Origin: Calditrichota bacterium | GTDB taxonomy: Bacteria; Zhuqueibacterota; Zhuqueibacteria; Residuimicrobiales; Krinioviventaceae | DNA length: 6,774 bases | NCBI GenBank assembly: GCA_003818595.1 | Contig: RPQV01000192.1 | Coordinates: forward strand, 1-6,774 | Direction of reading: 5' to 3' | Shown here: positions 1 through 4,536 of the stretch, in pieces | Layout of the letters: each line of letters opens with the position of its first letter | How positions within the stretch are numbered: the stretch's first letter is position 1 | Program-made: the position numbers and the translations under genes | Notes under the pieces: model-generated | Told to the model about the DNA's origin: nothing | Databases searched by the model: none | The model's input: only the letters and a program-made list of their open reading frames with translations

Positions 1-388
1 TATTCCAGTGCTCTTTCCCTTTGGCCATGGATTGTCCTACACCACATTTTCCTACAGCGATCTGCAGGTGAAGGGTAACAGCGACCATACCGTGACCGTT
101 CGGGTGACCGTGACCAACAGCGGCGCCATGGCAGGACAGGAGGTCGTGCAGGTCTATGTCGCCGCGCAGAAGAGCAAACAACCGCGGCCGAAGAAAGAGC
201 TGAAGGCTTTCCAGAAAGTCAACCTCTCAGCCGGTGAAAGCAAGATAATCACCCTGACCCTGGAGCAATCCGCGTTTGCCTATTTTCATCCTAAAGCACA
301 CAAATGGACTGTGGAGAGGGGCAAGTACACTGTTCTGGTCGGTGGGTCGTCGCAGGATATCAGGATGAAGGGGGAAGTAAATATCTGA
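1..388 (+). CDS. Glycoside hydrolase family 3 (beta-glucosidase-like), C-terminal fragment
   Basis: Only the last 128 codons are in the window; the frame is open to the left edge (first full codon at position 2) and ends with TGA at 386-388. The visible part opens with the motif PFGHGLSYTTF, the conserved segment that leads into the last domain of GH3 enzymes. A fibronectin type III-like domain follows, with the usual landmarks: GQEVVQVYV, the RPKKELKAF strand, an AGES turn and, near the end, the 'W-x-VE-x-GKYTVLVGGSS' strand. Family members hydrolyse terminal beta-linked glucose, xylose or related sugars from oligosaccharides, and many are periplasmic or secreted. The catalytic aspartate and acid/base residues lie upstream of the window, so activity and exact substrate cannot be judged. 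The GTG at position 8 is an internal valine codon (PVLFPFGHG), not a start. The family call is very secure; the substrate is unknown. Confidence 0.95.
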   Translation, partial: IPVLFPFGHGLSYTTFSYSDLQVKGNSDHTVTVRVTVTNSGAMAGQEVVQVYVAAQKSKQPRPKKELKAFQKVNLSAGESKIITLTLEQSAFAYFHPKAHKWTVERGKYTVLVGGSSQDIRMKGEVNI

Positions 389-402
389 GGGTCGGAGGAT
401 GA
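387..402 (+). repeat. Possible degenerate 8-bp repeat relic at the GH3 stop codon
   Basis: The bases beginning inside the TGA stop read GAGGGTCG then GAGGATGA. The first unit differs by one base from the GAAGGTCG variant in the array after recQ; the second matches only loosely. On its own this would be dismissed. It is listed because the same unit also begins at the stop codons of two other genes in the window. It may be chance. Confidence 0.25.
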
Positions 403-460
403 TTGGATTAGTTTTTGGGGAATTATTGTTTATGCAGGGGATAGGACTCTGACGACAGAC

Positions 461-490
461 TTGACATTTTAGTGCTTCTTTTTCTATATT
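461..490 (+). promoter_or_regulatory. Candidate sigma70-type promoter for the beta-helix gene
   Basis: A perfect -35 hexamer TTGACA (461-466) is followed after 18 bp by TATATT (485-490), one base from the TATAAT consensus. Local DNA is AT-rich. Transcription from here would give a 5' leader of about 185 nt before the ATG at 682, containing the hairpin at 629-659. Caution: several FCB bacteria use a divergent housekeeping promoter (Bacteroides type, TTTG/TANNTTTG), so a match to the E. coli consensus may carry less weight here. Confidence 0.45.
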
Positions 491-628
491 GAATAGTCAT
501 GTTGCCGTCTTTTATGGTGATAAGCAAATTGCAATCTACATATTGTGAGCATTTACGTTAATGAATTGTGCATTTTGATTCTTCTTTGTTCGTTTCTCAT
601 TCCATAATGGTTCGGGTGAATGCAAGTA

Positions 629-659
629 ATTGACGACGATTGATAAATCGTATGTCAAT
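629..659 (+). promoter_or_regulatory. Strong hairpin in the leader of the beta-helix gene
   Basis: Two six-base-pair stems stack around a small 1x2 internal loop. ATTGAC (629-634) pairs with GTCAAT (654-659), and ACGATT (636-641) pairs with AATCGT (646-651), closing a GATA loop at 642-645. The hairpin ends 22 nt before the ATG at 682 and 9 nt before the Shine-Dalgarno. There is no T-run behind it, so it does not look like an intrinsic terminator. A role in mRNA stability or translation control is possible but inferred. It buries three in-frame upstream candidate starts (TTG 640, ATG 652, ATG 658), which supports the start at 682. Confidence 0.45.
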
Positions 660-668
660 GTTAACTCG

Positions 669-674
669 AAAGGG
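669..674 (+). promoter_or_regulatory. Ribosome binding site deciding the start of the beta-helix gene
   Basis: AAAGGG lies 7 nt before the ATG at 682. No comparable purine stretch precedes the in-frame upstream candidates at 640, 652 or 658. The chosen start also puts a signal peptide at the very N-terminus. Confidence 0.6.
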
Positions 675-681
675 CAAAGAT

Positions 682-2604
682 ATGAAAACGAGCGGCTGTT
701 TTAAAAGAATTATGGCGCTGTTCGGGGCAATAAACTTTTGCGTCGCCTTGCCGGCTCGCGCCGACGTTTGGTATGTTGATGCCTCTATTTCCGTGTCGGG
801 AAACGGCAATAGTTGGGCGACAGCGTTTGCCAAAATCAACGATGCGATCACAGCCGCGGCGGGAAGCGACACCGTGCTCACGGCACCGGGTATTTACCGG
901 GAAAACATTGACTATTTGAATAAAAATCTGACTATCGCCTCCCTGACCTTCACGACCGGAGATACCAATTACATTTCTCAAACCATCATCGACGGCGGCC
1001 TTTTGAAAAGTGTGGTGACCTGCAAAAATTTGAGCGCTTCGGCAATGCTTTGCGGTTTTGTCATACGACAGGGTAAAAGCAATGACGGCGGCGGTATTTT
1101 CTGCCAGAACAGCAACCCGCGATTGAAATTTCTGACCATTAGGGATAATTTAGCCCATTATGGTTCCGGTCTTTATTGTACAAACTCGAGCCCGGTGGTG
1201 GAAAGCGTGCGTTTTGTGCATAACGAATCCATTCGAACCTATCCCTATCGGGGCTACGGCAGCGGCATCTGCTGTGAAAACCAATCAAATCCGGTGATCC
1301 AGAATTGCGTCATCGCCGACAATTTCTGCGACACCAAAGGCGGTGGCGTTTTCTGCAGTTATTCTGCTCCTGAATTTTACAATGTAGTTATGCAGAATAA
1401 TGCCGCGGTATCAGTGGGCGGAGGCATTTGCTGTGAGAGCAAATGTGCGGTACGATTGGTGAATGTGTTCATCGCCGGCAACCTTGCCGCTGACGGTGGC
1501 GGAGGTGTTTACAGTTTTGATTCCAGCCCAATCATTCAGCAAGCGACGATCGTCGGTAACATCGCCGAGGCGCGTTTTGATACAGGTGACAAGAATATGG
1601 CCGGCGGCGGTCTCTATATGTACAAAGGAACATTGACCCTGGTGAATTCGGTGGTGACGGATAACCTTGGGGATTACGGCTTTTATATGAATGCCGGCAC
1701 TCCCACCATCCGCTATTGCAATTTTTTTAACAATGAAACTGGAAATTTCTTCAATTGCGGTCAGATCGGTGTTAATACTCAGGTGAACAGCAATGGGGAT
1801 CCCTGCGACGCCTATTTTAATACCCAGCTCGATCCTTTATTCGTACAACCGGCAATGGGCAACTATCGGTTGTCGAATTGGAGCCATTGCATCGGTGTCG
1901 GCATCCAGGTTATCAATGTAAACGGTCAAACGATCACTGCCCCGATTTTTGACATTGAAAACCAACCGCGTCCTCTCCCCTCCGGCACGTCTCCGGATAT
2001 GGGAGCTTTTGAAAATCCCAACGGCGTTTTTTTACCGGTCGAACTGGTGAATTGGAATGCTCGGGTTTTGGGCAATGATGTTGAATTGACATGGATGACC
2101 TTGTCCGAAAACAATAATGTGGGATTTGCCGTTGAACGACGGATACCCGGCAAAGAGTTTAGCGAAATTACGTTTCTCAGCGGCTATGGAACAACGGTTG
2201 AGCCGCACAGCTATGCATATTTTGATCGGGAGCTCGATGCGGGAGCATACGATTATCGGCTGCAGCAGATCGATGCCAATGGCGGCAGAACAGTCAGCGC
2301 GACAATTCGCGTCACCATCCAGCCGTTCGAATTTGACCTTTTTCCTGCGTCACCCAATCCCTTCAACAACTCGACGCGAATCATTTTCCATCTGCCGCAT
2401 ACGACGCAGGCAGATCTGGCAATTTATAACCTCAATGGTTGTTTGGTGCGTCTCCTGGTCTCCGCGTATCTGCCCGTGGGTCGTCATGAGATGACCTGGT
2501 CGGGCAAGGATGAACACGGCCTCGATGTCGCAAGCGGTTGTTACATTTGCCGATTAAAGGTCGGTGATAGAGTACAGATACAACGGTTGATGATGATTAA
2601 ATGA
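682..2604 (+). CDS. Secreted right-handed parallel beta-helix protein with FlgD-like/T9SS-type C-terminal domain
   Basis: A 640-residue exported protein. Residues 1-27 are a classic signal peptide: basic KTSGCFKR, hydrophobic core, cleavage after A-R-A27. The mature protein opens with the WYVDAS strand and a 'NSWATAF' segment, as in DUF1565-like/'choice-of-anchor Q' beta-helix proteins. From about 60 to 375 it folds as a parallel beta-helix. Rungs of 25-35 residues each carry a G-[GS]-G-[hydrophobic]-[FY/C]-[C/S/M] turn (around 136, 161, 193, 220, 246, 273 and 308). LDPLF (383-387) to SPDMGAFE (437-444) is the usual end of that domain. Residues 451-545 are an LPVEL-type fibronectin-like module (ENNNVGFAVERR 476-487, YRLQQID 525-531). 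Residues 551-640 are a FlgD-like Ig domain (ASPNPFN 556-562), resembling type IX secretion sorting domains. Such helices often bind or cleave polysaccharides, but no catalytic set is recognisable, so function and substrate are unknown. Cysteine is unusually abundant for an exported protein. Confidence 0.88.
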   Translation: MKTSGCFKRIMALFGAINFCVALPARADVWYVDASISVSGNGNSWATAFAKINDAITAAAGSDTVLTAPGIYRENIDYLNKNLTIASLTFTTGDTNYISQTIIDGGLLKSVVTCKNLSASAMLCGFVIRQGKSNDGGGIFCQNSNPRLKFLTIRDNLAHYGSGLYCTNSSPVVESVRFVHNESIRTYPYRGYGSGICCENQSNPVIQNCVIADNFCDTKGGGVFCSYSAPEFYNVVMQNNAAVSVGGGICCESKCAVRLVNVFIAGNLAADGGGGVYSFDSSPIIQQATIVGNIAEARFDTGDKNMAGGGLYMYKGTLTLVNSVVTDNLGDYGFYMNAGTPTIRYCNFFNNETGNFFNCGQIGVNTQVNSNGDPCDAYFNTQLDPLFVQPAMGNYRLSNWSHCIGVGIQVINVNGQTITAPIFDIENQPRPLPSGTSPDMGAFENPNGVFLPVELVNWNARVLGNDVELTWMTLSENNNVGFAVERRIPGKEFSEITFLSGYGTTVEPHSYAYFDRELDAGAYDYRLQQIDANGGRTVSATIRVTIQPFEFDLFPASPNPFNNSTRIIFHLPHTTQADLAIYNLNGCLVRLLVSAYLPVGRHEMTWSGKDEHGLDVASGCYICRLKVGDRVQIQRLMMIK

Positions 2605-2627
2605 AAGGTCGGGAGGTATGAAGGTCT
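2604..2627 (+). repeat. Short copy of the 8-bp tandem repeat after the beta-helix gene stop
   Basis: Three units in 8-bp phase: AAAGGTCG, GGAGGTAT and GAAGGTCT. They begin at the last base of the TGA stop (2602-2604). The third unit is identical to the commonest unit of the array behind recQ, and the first is one base from its GAAGGTCG variant. The register relative to the stop is nearly the same as at recQ. Its right end runs into the dispersed element that starts around 2623. Confidence 0.55.
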
Positions 2628-2670
2628 TGGTGCTTCGGCGGGATTGATGTGGGTGTACGACGAGTGCAGG
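2623..2670 (+). repeat. Dispersed intergenic element, copy A (partial, lacks left arm)
   Basis: This stretch aligns in the same orientation with 4446-4493 downstream of the next gene. Over the first 21 bases (from about 2623 and 4447) there are 15 identities, and all six differences are transitions. The GCTTC[G/A]GCGGGAT core and the right-hand GACGAGT are shared. The right arm GGTGTACGACGAGTGC (2652-2667) is the exact reverse complement of the left arm of copy B (4424-4439). No left arm is visible here; its place is taken by the 8-bp repeat. It lies between two genes, with no coding signal of its own. Confidence 0.5.
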
Positions 2671-2717
2671 ATGTTTGAGAGGTTTCGGTCATCACACCGC
2701 CCTTGGGCGACATAATT

Positions 2718-2722
2718 GGGAG
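2718..2722 (+). promoter_or_regulatory. Ribosome binding site deciding the decarboxylase start
   Basis: GGGAG lies 6 nt before the ATG at 2729. An in-frame TTG at 2675 would add 18 residues with no counterpart in this enzyme family, and its coding sequence would run through this site. A closer ATG at 2724 opens only a two-codon frame (ATG AAA TGA) that overlaps the true start; it is probably incidental. Confidence 0.6.
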
Positions 2723-2728
2723 CATGAA

Positions 2729-4405
2729 ATGACGGTTGGACGCTATTTGGTGAAGAGATTGGAACAATTGGGCATCGGCCATGTGTTCGGTGTGCCGGGG
2801 GATTTTGTGCTTGGAGTTATGGATCTGATTGTGGCGAGTCCCTCGCTGAAATTTGTCGGCACCTGCAATGAACTCAACGCGGGATACGCGGCCGACGCCT
2901 ATGCGCGCATGCGGGGCGTCGGAGCGGTCTGCATCACCTATAATGTCGGCGGACTAAGCCTTTTGAATGCGATCACCGGTGCGTGCAGCGAATCGGTTCC
3001 GGTGATCGTCATCAGCGGAGCGCCCAGCACCAAAGCGGCCAAACATTCCGTCATATCCCACCACACGACAGGAAACCTAAAGTTGCAGCAGACCATTTTT
3101 GAAGCCGTCACCGCGGCGGCAGTGAGTCTGACCAATGCGCGGGAAGCACCCGAGCAGATCGACAGGGCGATCAGCGCCTGTCTGCGGCACAAAAAGCCTG
3201 TGTATATCGAATTACCCGCGGATATCACAAACGAACCCTGCAGCGAACCTTTGTCTTTGCTGTCGCTGCAGGAAGCGGATCAGACCGACAGAGATGCTCT
3301 GGAGGAGGCTGTGAATGACGCAACACAGCTGATCGAGAATGCGGCTAATCCGCTTATCATGGTGGGTCTTGAAATGGCGCGCTTTAAACTTCATGCTCAG
3401 CTCTTACGGCTGCTGGAAAAATCGGCGCTGCCTTATGCCACCATTCTCTCGACCAAAGGAATCCTGCCTGAAGGTCATCCCCAATTTATGGGAACCTATG
3501 CCGGAGGACTGCTTTGCTCCTGCGCCCGCAAACGCATCGAGAATTCCGACTGCGTCGTCAACTTGGGGGTGAGATTCTCGGATGTGGATCTGATCAACAC
3601 CAGCGCCGAAGGATTTCCGGGCATTCAAGCTTGCGATGGATTTGTGCGGATCAGCCGACACATTTATGAAAAAATAGAACTGCGACCTTTTGTAGAGTCA
3701 CTCACCGACGCCTTGTCACCCAGAATGCAGTCACTTTTGTTCGAAGATTTTCTTTGCTCGCATGCAGAACGCGTCAAATCCTGCCCGTGGATTGAAAAAG
3801 TGAAGGAATCATCGCCTGCGATAGTCCGCACTGATAAATTGCAGCTCTCGATGGTATATAAACATCTGGGCGATCTGATCGACGAAAATACACTGCTGGT
3901 GGCGGACACCGGGGATGCGATGTTTTCCGCGGCGGCGTTGGAATTGAAAAATACCGACTCTTTCATATGTCAGGCATTGTATTTGTCCATCGGATATTCT
4001 GTTCCGGCGACACTGGGTGCGTGTCTTGCCATGCAAGACAAAAGGGTGATCACCTTGGTCGGCGACGGCGCTTTTCAGATGACTGGTCAGGAAGTGTCCA
4101 CGGTGATTCGTCACGGATTGAATCCCATCTTTATTCTCATCAACAATGACGGATACACTATTGAACGATTGATCCATGAAGGGCCGTATAATGATATTCA
4201 GCCGTGGAAATATCACCTGCTGCCTCGAGTATTCGGGGAATGCTGGAGCTGCGAAGTGCATTCGGAGGAGGAGCTGGCGACGGCGTTGAAAAAGGCTAAA
4301 GACCTGCGGATTGCCGGATTGATTGAAGTCCATGTGGACAGAATGGATTGTTCAGAGGCGCTGAGGATGTTGGGTGCGGGATTGCGTTCGCATACTATAG
4401 TTTAG
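2729..4405 (+). CDS. Thiamine-diphosphate-dependent 2-keto-acid decarboxylase (pyruvate/indolepyruvate decarboxylase family)
   Basis: A cytoplasmic enzyme of 558 residues, the usual family length, expected to convert a 2-keto acid to an aldehyde plus CO2 using thiamine diphosphate and Mg2+. The start gives the family N-terminus MTVGRYLVKRLEQLG. The pyrimidine-binding domain (about 3-170) holds GVPGDF with D25, the cofactor-activating glutamate E48 (CNELNAGYAADAYAR) and the paired active-site histidines H111-H112. The central domain spans about 195-330. The pyrophosphate domain (about 385-535) holds ADTGDAMF (392-399), the metal-binding motif GDG (445-447) to NN (472-473), and catalytic E479 in GYTIE. 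All catalytic residues of the family are therefore present. The segment after E479, IHEGPYND (482-489) then W493, resembles pyruvate decarboxylase. The NNDGYTIER and LLPRVFG segments also resemble branched-chain or indolepyruvate enzymes. Substrate (pyruvate, indolepyruvate, phenylpyruvate or branched-chain keto acid) is undecided. No alcohol or aldehyde dehydrogenase is adjacent to settle it. Confidence 0.93.
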   Translation: MTVGRYLVKRLEQLGIGHVFGVPGDFVLGVMDLIVASPSLKFVGTCNELNAGYAADAYARMRGVGAVCITYNVGGLSLLNAITGACSESVPVIVISGAPSTKAAKHSVISHHTTGNLKLQQTIFEAVTAAAVSLTNAREAPEQIDRAISACLRHKKPVYIELPADITNEPCSEPLSLLSLQEADQTDRDALEEAVNDATQLIENAANPLIMVGLEMARFKLHAQLLRLLEKSALPYATILSTKGILPEGHPQFMGTYAGGLLCSCARKRIENSDCVVNLGVRFSDVDLINTSAEGFPGIQACDGFVRISRHIYEKIELRPFVESLTDALSPRMQSLLFEDFLCSHAERVKSCPWIEKVKESSPAIVRTDKLQLSMVYKHLGDLIDENTLLVADTGDAMFSAAALELKNTDSFICQALYLSIGYSVPATLGACLAMQDKRVITLVGDGAFQMTGQEVSTVIRHGLNPIFILINNDGYTIERLIHEGPYNDIQPWKYHLLPRVFGECWSCEVHSEEELATALKKAKDLRIAGLIEVHVDRMDCSEALRMLGAGLRSHTIV

Positions 4406-4417
4406 CAGGGAAGCTAA
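4402..4417 (+). terminator. Weak stem-loop overlapping the decarboxylase stop codon
   Basis: TTAGC (4402-4406) pairs with GCTAA (4413-4417) around a six-base loop, with the TAG stop inside the left arm. The stem is short and no T-run follows, so a terminator role is doubtful. It is the only stem-loop right at the end of this gene apart from the larger element starting at 4424. Confidence 0.2.
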
Positions 4418-4423
4418 TTGCGA

Positions 4424-4493
4424 GCACTCGTCGTACACCTGCAGGGGGATCTCGACGCTTCAGCGGGATGAATGGAAAGGTGGAGGACGAGTT
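4424..4493 (+). repeat. Dispersed intergenic element, copy B: imperfect inverted repeat with inner hairpin
   Basis: The left arm (4426-4439) pairs with the right arm (4479-4492) at 12 of 14 positions; mismatches are 4433/4485 and 4435/4483, and one more pair forms at 4440/4478. Inside lies a small hairpin, CGC (4456-4458) and GCG (4463-4465) with loop TTCA. It can be extended by ATC/GAT pairing at 4449-4451 and 4467-4469. The result is a roughly 67-nt long stem-loop filling much of the spacer before recQ. The inner and right-hand parts recur at 2623-2670. It has no open reading frame of note and no T-run, so it resembles a palindromic intergenic repeat (REP/MITE class) more than a terminator. 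That class assignment is inference. Confidence 0.5.
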
Positions 4494-4512
4494 CCTACTA
4501 TGAATTTAAAAT
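4473..4512 (+). promoter_or_regulatory. Weak promoter candidates ahead of recQ
   Basis: Two overlapping options exist in the AT-rich end of the spacer. One is TGGAAA (4473-4478), 17 bp, then TACTAT (4496-4501). The other is TAAAAT (4507-4512), five of six to the -10 consensus but without a good -35. The first would lie partly within the right arm of the repeat element, so the element could supply part of the promoter. Neither is strong. Confidence 0.25.
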
Positions 4513-4523
4513 TATTTAACTTT

Positions 4524-4529
4524 GGGGGA
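4524..4529 (+). promoter_or_regulatory. Ribosome binding site deciding the recQ start
   Basis: GGGGGA lies 7 nt before the ATG at 4537. A TTG at 4522 is in frame but would overlap this site and add five residues (MGELH) not expected in RecQ, so ATG 4537 is preferred. Confidence 0.6.
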
Positions 4530-4536
4530 ATTGCAT

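Noticed and set aside
640..681. Upstream TTG/ATG starts adding up to 14 residues to the beta-helix protein
   Set aside because: They lie in the leader hairpin, lack a Shine-Dalgarno and would displace a textbook signal peptide from the N-terminus.
597..881. Minus-strand open frame of 94 codons crossing the leader and start of the beta-helix gene
   Set aside because: It overlaps the signal peptide region and leader hairpin of a well-supported gene, and its translation has no convincing family features.
2698..2709. CGCC/GGCG mini-hairpin before the decarboxylase ribosome binding site as an attenuator or terminator
   Set aside because: It has only four base pairs with a CTTG loop, no T-run and no antiterminator partner that I can see. 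A stem this size is expected by chance.
2724..2732. Two-codon open frame ATG AAA TGA overlapping the decarboxylase start as a regulatory minimal ORF
   Set aside because: It arises naturally from the overlap with the true ATG, and its start is only one base from the Shine-Dalgarno.
3809..4333. A 174-codon minus-strand open frame inside the decarboxylase gene
   Set aside because: It lies opposite conserved thiamine-diphosphate motifs and its translation resembles no known family. It is a shadow frame.
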